The notes under the pieces are model-generated. The model was given only the letters and a program-made list of their open reading frames with translations. It was not told the origin of the DNA and made no database searches. This document shows, piece by piece, positions 32,028-44,184 of a stretch of 64,000 nt of DNA; position 1 is the stretch's first letter; the number at the start of each line of letters is the position of its first letter. Where the stretch lies: assembly GCF_024139115.2 (NCBI RefSeq), contig NW_026942913.1, positions 496,001 to 560,000 on the forward strand, given 5' to 3'. This DNA comes from Armigeres subalbatus (lineage: Eukaryota > Arthropoda > Insecta > Diptera > Culicidae). The translations under genes and the position numbers were made by a program.

Positions 32028-32093
32028 CGCCCTACCTCGGATTCGAACTCGTGATCTCTGGGGTGGAAAGCGTATACTATACCATAGCACCAT
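32028..32093 (-). repeat. tRNA-like sequence (SINE head or tRNA pseudogene)
   Basis: The minus strand gives a cloverleaf-sized segment with an A-box-like TGGTATAGTATACG, a B box GAGTTCGAATCC and a T-stem closing CGAG/..TCGG. The anticodon loop reads CACCCCA with A in place of U33, and the anticodon stem has a mismatch, so this is not a working tRNA gene. It follows the A-rich end of the dispersed repeat, as SINE-LINE partners do. Confidence 0.55.
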
Positions 32094-32099
32094 CAATAC

Positions 32100-32645
32100 T
32101 CTTAACTTGTGAGAAGATACATGCAAACATAAATCATCGAATTGGAGATATGTTTATTGCCTCTATATAGCATTAGAGTTTATCCTGCTAGGGTATATGT
32201 TCCTATACTGGAAATATTAATGAATTGAGAAAAGAAAATATTTGTTTTTATCGTTTGTTGATTAAAACTATACAGTTTCAGCTTACCTTAGCTTAGCTCA
32301 AATTATATTGGTGTGATGGCATAATTACATCATACCGCAACGAAAGGAAACATATGTGTATAATAATGGGAAATATATAATAAGAACCCACTACCTACAC
32401 TCAAGGTACGGGTGCCCTATGGAAATTACAAATATCCGTTATCCGATATCCGTTCAGTAATTGAAAACCCTCTCCTATGTTAAACGTCATACATAACTTT
32501 TCTCATGTCTTATTGCTAATGCGCAAAGTCATGCGCTAAGAAAAACACAAATACCCTATATCACATACTCATGTATAGCAATTTCAAAATGCATCGTGCT
32601 TTGTTCAACGCTCTCCCGTACGAATGCGGGTGAAAAAAGGAATGG
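32100..32645. other. AT-rich DNA, nothing recognised
   Basis: Contains CTTACCTTAGCTTAGCTC and similar simple words but no gene. Confidence 0.4.
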
Positions 32646-32651
32646 CAATGT

Positions 32652-32895
32652 GCCGTCGCACAGTGGCGGGCCCCCATATAAATGTCAGACTAAAAGAATT
32701 TTTCGAATTTAATTTGCCCATACACATTTGTTTAGGAGATGCTTTACAGCATCAACTTTTTAACACCAAGTTACCAAAAATTAAATTAACAAGCTACAAT
32801 CAACAAATTAAGGAATTAGCTCATTCACAATATGTGTTAGCTTCTCGAAAAAAACGAATCTTTCTTTGTACGGGTTTCCGCCACTGCGCATCGGT
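32652..32895. mobile_element. Short TIR element, CAGTGGCGG ends
   Basis: Left CAGTGGCGGGCCCCCATAT, right GGGTTTCCGCCACTG: 9-bp perfect terminal inverted repeats. Interior ACCAAAAATTAAATTAACAAG and AGCTCATTCA matches the DNA into which the RTE LINE at 4445 inserted. No TSD is evident. Confidence 0.6.
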
Positions 32896-32899
32896 CGGC

Positions 32900-34175
32900 A
32901 TCGCATCGTAGCATCAGCAACACAAGCTTTTACTATCGACAGACATATGATTTCTGCACAATGATTTTCGTATCACGCTGTACGCGTACAGTGACATAAT
33001 GACACACATCTTTTCTTTCCACCGTTGTATTTATTTGACAGCTTGTTTTGAAAAATGTATAGAAATCATATACTGTTACTATAATTTTGATGTGTATTAC
33101 ACAATATTTGTGAATTCGCGTCAGCAGTTCATTCATCAATACGAAAACTTTATAGTTTTCCAATTCTTCGTATAGGTATTTTAGCAGAAATATGCGAGTT
33201 CTTGCAAATATTCCGCAGGGCAATTATTTCTGCGGACGTTAATCACTCTATTCTATGGTTTGGGGTGATTTCAGTGCAAACCGCACTGATCGTTTAATTC
33301 ATTTGGACATTTTGAAAGATAAAGCCAGCACCGTTCAATTGGGTCATAGATCCTGTAACAGGTTTATTCGGACACGGAACTCTGGGTTTTTCAAACACTT
33401 ATTTACTTCGCACTGACTACCGTTTATTTCTGCACCCCACTTTTATCTCCACGAGATCCTCCTCTCCTCTCCTCCCTCCCTCCAAACACTACAGATCCAA
33501 TTTTGAATTCGTCCAAAACAACGGTACAAAACATTCTTCCCATCTAAAAAGTAGATGCGGACTAATGGCAAATCAAAGAGCCCGCATTTTTCCCAATCCC
33601 CAGACCTCATTTCAATTAAAATCCATGGGATCCTTGCACAAAATGTTCGAAATCACACGATACAGAACTCAAACCATTGTATATCATGCAAAAGTGACGA
33701 TAGATCTTTCCCGGAAACAACCCAAGAACTGGTAAAATCAATAGGAAGACATCTTCAGAGCGTAATTGTAGCAAATAATGGGCTTATGAGTAATTATTTT
33801 ACCAACGTTGTGAAAAATATCATACAGAATTGCAGAAAAACGAATTTTACTCAGTCAGCTTGCAAATGTTTGTTTTTATTTCATATGTCAAACGGCGTAT
33901 ATGACATTTCAAAACAACAAATTATGTTCTGTGTCGTACAACACAACGGTCGCAGAGGAGGGTACGGAAATCATCGTGCTATCGTGATACCAGCTTGATT
34001 CTGGGTGACAGACATATGATTTTATGCTGTACAGTGATATTGGTATCATATATGTGTCACAAGTATTTGACTGTTTATTTTCAGCTTGCATCAGGCATCG
34101 CATTGTACACAGCCCGTACAGCGCGTACAGCAAGCCGTGCTTCTGTTCTATTTTTAGCACTGATAGAAATAAATA
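32900..34175. other. Non-coding DNA with a short direct repeat
   Basis: GACAGACATATGATTT occurs at 32938 and 34009 with loosely similar sequence after it (GCTGTAC...GTACAGTGA). A pyrimidine-rich run is at 33465-33483. The 147-codon frame at 33555-33998 has no recognisable motif and low complexity; not called. Confidence 0.4.
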
Positions 34176-34180
34176 CCTAC

Positions 34181-34840
34181 CGTGCGGGACCGAAATCCGT
34201 ACAGCACCGAAATCCGTCCACCTCATGAGATGTCAATAAATTAAAGGAGGTTAACGGTAATTAATGTAGGAATAATTAATCTTAACCTGTTCAGGTACTT
34301 GACAGTAAGCTTTTAGGGCATAGAATTGGGAAGAAGGCTTTGAAATTAAAACCACAAAAACAAATCTCCACCCACCAAACGCTGAGTTTGTGCCGCCATT
34401 TTGTTTTCGGGTAGAGCATAATTGCACCAAAAGTAACTGTGTTTAAATTGCTAATTGCAAATCATTACATAAGATAAGCGGAATACAAATCGAAGGGATC
34501 GCTTCTCAAGGTGCATATCGTACTATTTACAGTGGTAGTTTAGTCAATCAGACTGTTTCAATTTAAATATTTAGTTATGAAATAGCTGTACGGATTTTGA
34601 TCTTTGAGTTTCGAAATCCGTCCACGGTGGATTTGATTTTCGAGTCAGGAGTAGTTAATTTAATTCATTATTTTATCATGTTTTTCGTAGTTTTTAATGA
34701 GTAAATGTGAACCACTTCAAAAGTAGAAGCCTTCATGCGCCTGTGTCAATGACAAACGTTTTATTTACATTCGATTCCTATTTTCTAATGACTTTTTCAT
34801 ACACTAAGATGCTTAAGTGTACGGATTTCGATGCCCCACG
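34181..34840. mobile_element. 660-bp TIR element with TA target duplication
   Basis: Left CCGTGCGGGACCGAAATCCG then TACAG; right GTGTACGGATTTCGATGCCC then CACGG: inverted repeats of about 25 bp, flanked by TA on both sides (34179-34180, 34841-34842). The motif CGAAATCCGTCCAC also appears just inside each end (34206, 34613). Non-coding; a TA TSD fits the Tc1/mariner superfamily. Confidence 0.8.
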
Positions 34841-34844
34841 GTAT

Positions 34845-35440
34845 ATGAGGCAAGAAAGCACATAGGTAGTAGATCATTTTGACGTCTGACGGTCGTCACA
34901 AAAACCACAAAAAAAGTGCTGTTGGCGCCGAAGTGCTTGAGCAGCATAGGGGGGTGTATGTTTCTTGCGTTGTCTGCTTGTAAATTGAATGAATTTCAGG
35001 AAATGGGTTGTTTAGCAAAGAAAAATATGAGGATTTTTATTGTTTAACATAAAGAGCATGCTTTGCTGATCTCCAACATATTTTTATTTTATTGGTAAAC
35101 CTTTTATTTACATTTCTATGCAGCAAACAATAAGCCATTTCAATCGATAGAATGACACTAACATTCATAGAATGACAGTTAGCCCATGCAGCATAAGCAC
35201 AAATTTTTAGTCCCATATAAATTCAAAATAAAATTTAAAAATAGTTCAGGGGCTCCAAAAATTCTGGAAAATTGGGGTTCGGCTCATATTTTTATGCAGA
35301 TTCAGAATATGTAAAAACATATATACCCCTAAACAACCCAATTTCAGGAAACATTCGCAAAGTGATAGAAAATGTTATGATGGAATAAAATTTGATTTTA
35401 ATTTTTTTAAATGATTTCGAATTTAAACAATCGATTTAAC
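34845..35440. other. AT-rich DNA, nothing recognised
   Basis: No gene or repeat family identified. GAATGACA(C/G)T words near 35150-35175 repeat twice. Confidence 0.4.
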
Positions 35441-35444
35441 AACT

Positions 35445-36825
35445 AAGGTACCCCGGGGCAAGTGAAAATACGGGGTAAGTGGGTACTATGGCTGCCGATT
35501 AATCGGTGAACGTTTTTAATGGTAACAATGTTCTAGAAAGATGAAGCCGAATTATCAACGAATTCACCTGACACAAAAAAATTTGGAAACAAAACCATTT
35601 GCGGCACCATACTAATGGTATTGTTTAATCATGACTTTAAACTGCCGGCAAAATCTATCACTTTTATTTTAATTCAATAGATTTCCAACAAAATAGTCGT
35701 TCCTAAATTCATCATTGATGTGGAAAGTGAATATTTTGAGCAATTAAATAATTGTGTGACATCAAAAACGATTTAAAAGTTTTGATTAAAGCCAAAATCT
35801 GCCATTTTCACTTTCCCTTGATTTTTAACATACGTGGGGCAAGTGGGACATATTTGAACAACATTTTTGATAGAGCCATTTTACCTGTTTTTAGATTGTT
35901 GTCTAGTGAAAAATAACTTCGACACTCATATATCATATGGATCTGATTCAAATGCAGTTGATATCGTTGGTTTAGTTGTTAAGAAGTAGTGTACAGTTGA
36001 TTTACCAAATGAGTATTATACTTTCCGAAAATTATCTGCCTCCTGGAAAAAAGCAATGGTTATAACTATGCAAAATTTTCCGTTTACAGTGCAAACAATC
36101 TACTTATTCTACAATAGATCAACAGGTTTTGTCTTGTATTTTGTTATTTTTAAACTTTGCATCAGATTAACAGATTTTAAGATAAATAAAGTGCTTAAGA
36201 CATAAATTGGCCATTACGTTCTATTACAAATTTACAACACCGCCTGAATAAAAACGTTCCTTTTGAGGTTCTAATTTATGTAATAATTTGTGTTAAACAG
36301 AGAAACATTCATTCGAAAAGTGAACAAAGATTTGCTCATCTCTTCCATCTAACACATTTGGTAAGAAAGTAAGCTAATGTAAAGCCAGACAACAGACAAT
36401 TAAAAGGTAAACCGGCTGTTGTCTTGATTTCATATCTGCTAACATTGTAATCCCTTTCTTTTGCCAAAAACAAAAGTCTGACAAGCAATAAACCTCCATC
36501 CATGATCTGAAATACTACGACTCAGAAATTACATGAGCATTATATCTATATTTTTCAAATTAGTTTTGTTCGACAGTATAGAACAGAATAGGTCCCACTT
36601 GCCCCGTTTGAAGGGGTAAGTGGGTCCCACAGGTAAATTTATTTAAATCACTAACAGCATTTTTGTAACTGAATAAATGGCTTACAACACGTCTACACTT
36701 CAACAACGAAAGCATATAATAATATATCCGTGGTTAATGTCCCGAAATACCCTGTTTTCTAAATATGCTTCAGCGATTTTGCTGAACTAGCGTTTTTTTA
36801 GGTCCCACTTGCCCCGGGGTACCTT
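35445..36825. mobile_element. Complete 1.38-kb TIR element (GGTACCCCGGGGCAAGTG)
   Basis: AAGGTACCCCGGGGCAAGTG at the left and CACTTGCCCCGGGGTACCTT at the right are perfect 20-bp inverted repeats. Internal subterminal motifs GGGTAAGTGGG, GGGGCAAGTGGGAC and CACTTGCCCCGTTT recur. A partial inverted copy lies at 3546-4344. No transposase; no convincing TSD. Confidence 0.9.
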
Positions 36826-37030
36826 ATATAATATAATAACATAATTATTATGATTTGCTTTTTGCAGATTCCAAAAGACGAATTCGAGAACGTTTTTGTG
36901 GTAGAGTATGCTGTGGGAGATTTGGAGAAAAACTCCCACAGCTTCTACCATACCACAAAAACATTCTCGAATTCGTCTTTTGGAATTAGCCAAAAAGCAA
37001 ATCATAATAATTAAGATATTATATTATATT
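36826..37030. mobile_element. Foldback MITE with ~95-bp arms
   Basis: ATAATTATTATGATTTGCTT, TTCCAAAAGACGAATTCGAG, AACGTTTTTGTGGTA and CTGTGGGAG are mirrored in inverse by CTCCCACAGCTTCTACCATA onwards to TTATATTATA. The spacer is about 14 bp (ATTTGGAGAAAAA). It abuts the end of the 1.38-kb element. Transcripts would form an almost perfect hairpin. Confidence 0.9.
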
Positions 37031-38585
37031 GAAAATTGCTTTATTGCATTTGTACATAATTGCATATTTGTACCATCTTCATTTTTAATTAATTTTCCAG
37101 TCCATAAATTGTCATTAAAAGCTTTTAAGTATATCATTGATTACACAATGGAATAATTTTTATTCATATACGGCGTAAGGCAGGGCGAATATTTTTCTGA
37201 ATTTTGTCTACTCCTTGAATGTATCAATTTGAAAGAAATACAGTAAAAAGTATTGGTAATTCAACGACATGTGGTCGGGGCTTAGCCAAATCGCACCAAG
37301 CGGCTTTTTGACTGACTTGTGGTACTTCGTTCGCAAAAATAAAACGAACATCATAAAATATCAATTTTTATGTATATTTGTTGTAGGATATCCATACGAT
37401 TTGTTATCAATTAAATCTGCTAATCGAAAATTTGAGTAGAAAAATGGGTTACCCCGGCCATGTGAAAACACAAATATTCCCAACAAGTGAATATTCATTA
37501 TTATCGATTAAATTAGATAAATTCTACAAGCGACAAATTTATTCGCATTATAAATAACAGTTAGTTTGATTGAATATTGCACTTATTCGCATGCCCCAAA
37601 TATGTGCATGAAAATTCATTTAAAATTACAAAACACCTTTCTGAGGAATTATTTACGAAAACTTATTTCTCGTAGGGCTTGTAGACCAAAAGTGTCATAA
37701 TACAAACGATTAAGTTCGAACAGAGCTGCAAGTCTTTATAATACATAAACGCACAAAATGAAAATATGCACATTCCAACACTCGATCCAATTGTATGATC
37801 TTATTGATTGGGTGACAGAAGCCTAAGCTGGATTCTAACTTCAAACTGGGAAGCACTCGAATGTTTGCCAACTCGAATGTTTGCTATATCCCGGGATTTT
37901 TTTGTAATACTAAAATAAAACGTCACTGCATTCGCTTCAGTCACCCCGGCAAGGGTGAAGGGCGTCAATTTTAAAATGATTGTTAAAATGTTAAAACACA
38001 TTTTAGCCGAAAATAGTTAGATTTTTCGGATTTGAAATTTAATTTTCTTTTAGATTGGCAACATGAAAGTCTAATTACTTCGATTAAAAGACATGTGTAG
38101 ATATGTAGTCTAACATATAGGTAAATACTTCGGCTACCTGTTAGTGGTGCTGGATTGCGTGGGAGTGCTCTCACCTCTCAGATTTGACGAATCGATGTTT
38201 TTAACTTTGTTTACAATCGCAGAGAAATCGTTTCAAAAATTTGGTATTGAGTTTTAGAAAATAAAAATTGTTTATAAATATGTTTTTGAAAAAAAAAAAC
38301 GAGAACCGAATGAGCGTCGAACACAAACTCTCTGAGTGAGAGCCTGGAATGTTACCCTTCAGCTATCTTTACTTCTTGGATGAGTGGTGATCGAAGTATA
38401 ACAGGTTATATGCAATTTGCACTTATCATCGGCTTGTGCATTCGTGCGGCAACGCACCTGGAGCTGTGTTTTTAGGTTCCATGGCATATTTAAATCATCT
38501 GACGTTGAAAAACATATACGATTGACTTTACGTCATGTGCTTTTGTGTGAATTCATTCAAATCGCCTAATATTCATATAATGTTT
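37031..38585. other. AT-rich DNA with one short duplication
   Basis: CTTATTGATTGGGTGACAGA and the following AGCCTAAGCTGGATTCTAAC (37800-37850) recur at 39664-39712. No gene; a few short frames without motifs. Confidence 0.4.
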
Positions 38586-38589
38586 TGGT

Positions 38590-39650
38590 GTGCAGGGAAG
38601 CAACTTCAGAATCAATTTCAACATTTATTTTGAATCCTCTGTAATGCATTCTTCCTGGCGTTTCAGCAAATAATTCATATTGGCACAGTATATGTAAACA
38701 TGGCTGGTCTAACAATTAGTTTGTAAATAAAACAATTTATTTTAGTAAATGGTTTTGATTTTCTATTTTTACTTACTATATTCGTACCTTTTCGCTTGTA
38801 TACCTCCGGTGTGGTTTTTGATAGTTAATTAATTCATGTTATACATAAGTCCTAAATCTTGGACTTCGCTAGTCTAATTGGAACCCCATTCATAGTGACA
38901 ACACATCTGTTTGAAGATTTCAAATAGCACTCGGATTATGTGGGAAAAGCTGAGTTTCGGAAGGATTTGAAGAAAATTTTTTTTTTTGCAGGTCAATGGA
39001 AAATGTGTCCAAACTTTTCTACAATCCAAGCATGTTTTGGATCATGTAGTAATCTAAGTTCGATCATTTAGTTTGTCGATTACTCATACCAGAAGTTAAA
39101 TTTTAAAACGTGTTTTATGGTGGACTTCTGGTGCGGATATTTTTCGACATTTAACCTCTGGAATGAGTTATTGACAAACTATTAAATTATCGAACCTATA
39201 TTACTAAATGATCGAAAACATCCTTGCTATAATCCATAACAAATTACTCTAAGGCAATAAACGATTTTTGATTTCCTGATAGAATAATATCAGGTATGCA
39301 ATCAGTATGATATAAAGTATTAGACCAGCTCTGTCACGAGTAATCTATCAGATTTTGTACAGGGATAGTTTACCTGTACAAAGTGATCTGATAAATGATT
39401 TTAGATCAGTTCATTATAATATATACAAAAACAAATTAATATGAATCAATTTTAATAAAACCTTCGGTTAATCACTCCGAAATGCTCTCCATATGAAGAA
39501 AAGCAACCGTAGTAGATTTTATTAAGTCGGATCAAATTCGTAAATCTTAGTTGAAAAGAGGTTGAATGTCAATGACAAAAACGGAACTGCTCATCAGCAA
39601 AAAATGAATTCTTATCTATATGAAGAATCATACTATTCAAAACAATAATT
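38590..39650 (-). pseudogene. Old Juan-like LINE relic (3' part of ORF2)
   Basis: Runs parallel to 55850-56820 of the Juan-like LINE: AGCAACTTCAGAATCA, ATTTTGAATCCTCTG, CATATTGGCACAG, ATTGGAACCCCATTCATAGT, TCTATCAGATTT and CTCATCAGCAAAAAA. Heavy substitution and a MITE insertion at about 39025-39235. No reading frame survives, so this is far older than the copy at 55516-60838. Confidence 0.7.
39025..39235. mobile_element. MITE inside the old LINE relic
   Basis: Left AAGCATGTTTTGGATCATGT, TTTAGTTTGTCGATTACTCA, CCAGAAGTTAAA; right is the inverse (TTTAACCTCTGG, GAGTTATTGACAAACT, AAATGATCGAAAACATCCTT). Arms of about 75 bp with roughly 80% identity. The LINE sequence resumes at CAAATTACTC. Confidence 0.8.
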
Positions 39651-39654
39651 TTAA

Positions 39655-41160
39655 AAAGGCTATCTTATTGATTGGGTGCCAGAAGCCTAAGCTGGATTCT
39701 GACTTCAAAACAAGAAACACTCGAAAGTTTGTCAAATGACCAATATTATGGATCATATATCCAAAACTATGGATCATGTTGGCCTAATCCGTTAAGCCAG
39801 CGCGCGCATCTATCATCATAGTGTCTACACCACTCGCAACCCTGCGAGCGATGTGACAATACCAGGGGGAGAAGGCGGAGCACTGAATCCCTACCCCGAC
39901 ATGTGCTGGTTCTAAAATGTAAACAACAGTGTTAATTCTCTACCACCTTTTTGTTATGGCCAGGGAATTTTTATGCACACTTTTGTTTTCGATATTTTAT
40001 CAAAATTAAACACTCAATCGTGTAGCAATATAACGATGTGGTATGCTTGAGATACCTGCTTGATTAAAGGGACTCGAAAAAGAATTTATTTGCAGTAACT
40101 AACCGAATATAAAAATGTTCGCATTAACGATTGCGCCCTAACAGTGGTTCTAAGCTTCGATGCAGAGTACACGAGTTTTGTTCGCCAGTGACAGGCGTAT
40201 GAGGCCCTTGGACAATACGGTTGACGTGGATGACAGGTATACGACCTGGCATTGGGTGAGTCTGAGTATGCACAAAACAGAGAGAAAAGGACGAACAAAT
40301 AGAAAAGAAGTCGGCAAGTCAGGTATTGTGAGGAAAGATAGATAAAATTAACTTAATTCTAGTTCAATAATTCCAATTGGGCTTGTGCACAAATCTATAT
40401 TGGAACCGGTAAGCCTAATTTGCCTAAATATCGCCTAAAATTACTTAAAACCTATCCTTAAACTAGGTAACCTAAACCTATTCCGCGACCTATTGTCCAC
40501 ACGCCATACATGCTACTATGAACTAGGTGACGTGAAGTAATTGGTAAGAGTAAAACTACAGCAAAATGAATTCTAAACCTTATAAGCTAACTTACAATAA
40601 ACCTAATAGGATTTACGACTACAGCTTATCTACTTGAACCTTGTAAACTACGTGGAATTATACAAAGGGAACTAAACGTAAGTTATTATAAAATGTATTT
40701 ACATTTAGGCATAATAATTAATTGAGAACGATGCACTACACATATAAATGTGCATGATTGATGAAATTATTATTTAGCATGAAGGCAACTTAGATATATA
40801 CAATTGCCAAGTATTGCCTATAAAACCTGTTCTAATACCAACTGAATTTGTTATGTTCTATGTGACAGGAAATTATATTCTCGCTATCACCGGATTATAC
40901 GTGTTTCATTTCGCTTCCGGCCGAGAATCATAAGATCGGAAACATCCCGTTGAAACTTTACTTCAACATTACCGAAGCCCATATTACCGAAGTTATGGAT
41001 CATAATCACGATAAAAATTGCACAAAATTGTATTTTTATGGATCAAAATGTAGTTTTCTATGGATCATTTTCCAAATGGGTGATGGGAAAATATATAGCA
41101 GGAACGATATTGTCTTTCTTGATCATATTTGAAGGTACATACTTATTTTCCAATTATTTG
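39655..41160. other. Unassigned AT-rich DNA with TATGGATC motifs
   Basis: TATGGATCA occurs at about 39748, 39772, 40994, 41036 and 41059. 40380-40700 is rich in CCTAAA/AACCTA words and may be a decayed LTR, but I find no terminal repeats. No gene. Confidence 0.4.
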
Positions 41161-41437
41161 GTTTATTTTTTAGCTTAGTTATTGTTTATTGTTTATTGTT
41201 TATTGTTTATTGTTGTTATAATGATCATCCGACATTGTATGTTTGTCTTAATGAATCTTAACTCTAAAACCTAAATTCTACGATCACTTTGTCAATCGAA
41301 GTCAAAATTGGAATACGTTTCGTTGAATACGATCATCATTGATCGAATTGGTTCATTCAGGTCGTAGTCATGGTGTCGTCGAGGCAAACGGAAGAAAGCA
41401 CTAGAACGGAATGTATACGCAGGCACATTGATGTCCA

Positions 41438-44110
41438 TTAGCGCCAGAATATTGGGGGCATCCGCTTCTCCAACCAGAACTTTGACAACAAAATCGCTTT
41501 CGCGTTTCTCCTACGCTGTCTTAGAGTTTCGATGCCAATCAATTGACATCTGGCTGCATACGGTGGAAGGTGCGATGGGTCATTCCAGGGCAGAAAACGT
41601 AGGGCGAATCTTATGAATTTTCGTTGCACCGATTCAAATCTTTCGATCATTGTTGCTTGATACGGATCCCATACCAACGAAGCTGTTTCCAGGATAGGAC
41701 GGACCAACGCAACGTATAATGACTTCAACGTATATGGGTCACGAAATTCTTTAGTGATTTTAGACACAAATCCAAGTTGACGACGAGCTCGCTTGATTAC
41801 TTCTTCTTGGTGTTCTTTGAACGTCAGCTCGGCATCCAGAACAACTCCAAGATCTCGAACAGTACGGTTTAGCGGTTCATCACCGATTACGTAGTTGTAT
41901 ATGATCGGGCACTTCTTGCGATGGAAACTTATGATGGAACATTTTGGCACGCTCAAAGTCATGTGATTGGCTCGACACCAGACGAGAAGCCGATCTAAGA
42001 GCTCCTGCAGCTTGATGCAATCCGACGGTTGATCGATTACAACATATATTTTCATGTCGTCAGCATATAAAATGCAGTAGCCTTCACCAATGTACATGAC
42101 TACATCGTTGAAAAGAGGGAGAAAAGCAACGGCCCAAGATTGCTTCCCTGTGGTACACCAGACCCGTTTGTGAACCAATCCGAAACAGATGAGCCTATTT
42201 TTACAGCCAGTTTTCTATCACACAGATAGGATCTGAACCAACAAACAAGCCGAGAAGAAAAGCCCAATTTTTCGAGTTTTGCTAAAAGAATCGTGTGGCT
42301 TACACGATCAAAAGCAGCTTTCAGATCGGTGTACACGGAATCAATCTGCTTTCCTCGACCAATATTCCGCAGGCAAAGCGAAGAGAATTCAACTAGATTG
42401 GTGGTAACGCTTCGCCCCGGGAAAAACCATGTTGTTTAGTGCTGATGTAGTGCCTCACGCGGGAGAATGTGTAGCTCGAGACGATGATTTCCATTAGCTT
42501 CGAGCACGCGCATAAGGATGTGATTCCTCGATAATGTTTTATGTCATCTTTAGCATCTTTTGTGCACCGGAAACATGAATGATTTTTTCCATAGAGTTGG
42601 AAAACAAGATTGTCGCAACGATAAATTGAGAATGTGTTGAAGAGGCGCTATCAAATTGGTTGAGCATTTCTTAAGAATACTGGCAGGCACTCCATCCGGA
42701 CCTGGTCGGAATGACATTTTCAATTTAGACAGTGCAAGCAGCAGGTCTTCAGCAGTGATAGTGAATGTATCTGCGTCTATAACCTCACTCGGGACGAAAC
42801 TCAGTGCAGCCGTTGATTCACTGGTAGCTAGTGGACTGTCGAAAACCGAAGCGAAGAATTCAGCAAACAGCGAGCATTTTTCAGCACATGTCCTTGCAGC
42901 ACGATGATCCAGATGCATAGCAGAAGGTAGTCCAGTATCCTTTCGCTTGGAATTAACAAAATTCCAGAACTGCTTTGGGTTGCGCTTCAGATTGCGTTCA
43001 ATTTTTCTTGCGTATCGACGATAGAGTTTGTTATTCAACGATTTGTAACGATAACTGCAGATTTTATAGGTCTTTTTGTTTGACGCTGATCGGAGGGTCC
43101 GATATGTACGATGAGCCGCATTTCGCTTTCTCTTGAGGTTTCTGAGTTCACTGTTAGACCACGGTGGTTTCACAGATGGACGTTGCAAAGGTATATAATC
43201 GCCGAACACGTGATGGAGAATTTGGGAGAAATTTTCCACGCTATCGTCCACGTTGGTGCTTAGGCATACAGTGGACCAATCAATTTCTGCCAATCTTTGA
43301 TTCAAAGCATCGTAATTTGCCCTTTTATAATCGAAAGAAGCGAAGTCTAATTCGTCGTCAGGGTTCATAATCACAGTAGAATTAAAGCAGTCTTTGATAA
43401 GCAGACAAAAAGGCGGATGAGCCGGATCGGCTGGTACCAATGGATCAACGATGTCTTCCAAAATGAAAAGACCATCTAATGCTTGGTTGACAAGGATAAG
43501 ATCGAGCGTATTGCCAGCGTAGTTTCTACCATTATTGATTTGTTCAAAACCAGATGAATACATGCCATCTAAGAAGATTGTACACGATCGGGATAAAGAG
43601 GAACCAGAGCTGTCAATGTGACAATACGGAGGGATTGTCGCTATCCACCGTATGCCAGGTAGATTGTAGTCTCCAAATATGGCTATTTTATCGCCTTCGT
43701 TAATCCCCATAGCTATCTCTTCTACACAGTTGATATGACGCTGCATAACTAAATAATCCCCGGATTTGTCAGGGGATATAGATCCCTCCGATAAACAGTG
43801 AGTGGCAACTAAGTTTAACAGAGGGCCAAATGTGTTCTATAGAGTGATCTGTAACTGCCAACATCGACGATGGCAATCGATTATGAATGGCAATAAGCAC
43901 TCCCCCAGCCCGTTTTTTCCTACTGGTGAGCGCGTTTCGGTCACATCGATAGACTGTAAACCTCTCGTCAAACAGCATCCTGGATTCAAAAATACTGTCC
44001 AGCCACGTTTCAGTTAGAACCACTATGTCGTAGGATGACGCGCTTATTGCAGTGAAAAAGTCGTCCAGTTTGGTGCGTAATCCCTGTACGTTTTGGTAGT
44101 ATATTGTGAT
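41438..44110 (-). pseudogene. LINE ORF2, frameshifted
   Basis: From 44110 down: endonuclease IYYQNVQGLRTKLDDFF, YDIVVLTETWLDSIF, KKRAGGVLIAIHNRLP, then GDYNLPGIRW, NTLDLILVN and VDPLVPADPAHPPF. Linker: FWNFVNSKRKD. RT: FRPGPDGVPASILKKC, then a gap with frame changes, DLKAAFDRVSHTILLAKLEK, GSGVPQGSNLGPLLF, CILYADDMKIYV. C-terminal part ends near 41438. Frame breaks at about 43750, 42550, 42340 and 42150 disable it. Confidence 0.85.
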
Positions 44111-44184
44111 GTCATCGAGGTTGTGATTTGATGTTACTCTGCGAGCGGTGAATGATTGAGGGAGTGAATTGTTCGAATCGGATG

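Noticed and set aside
33555..33998. 147-codon plus-strand frame
   Set aside because: No motif, Ser/Asn/His-rich random composition, AT-rich region without promoter or splice signals.
40380..40700. LTR of an LTR retrotransposon
   Set aside because: The CCTAAACC/AACCTA words look LTR-like, but no second copy, primer-binding site or pol remnant lies nearby.
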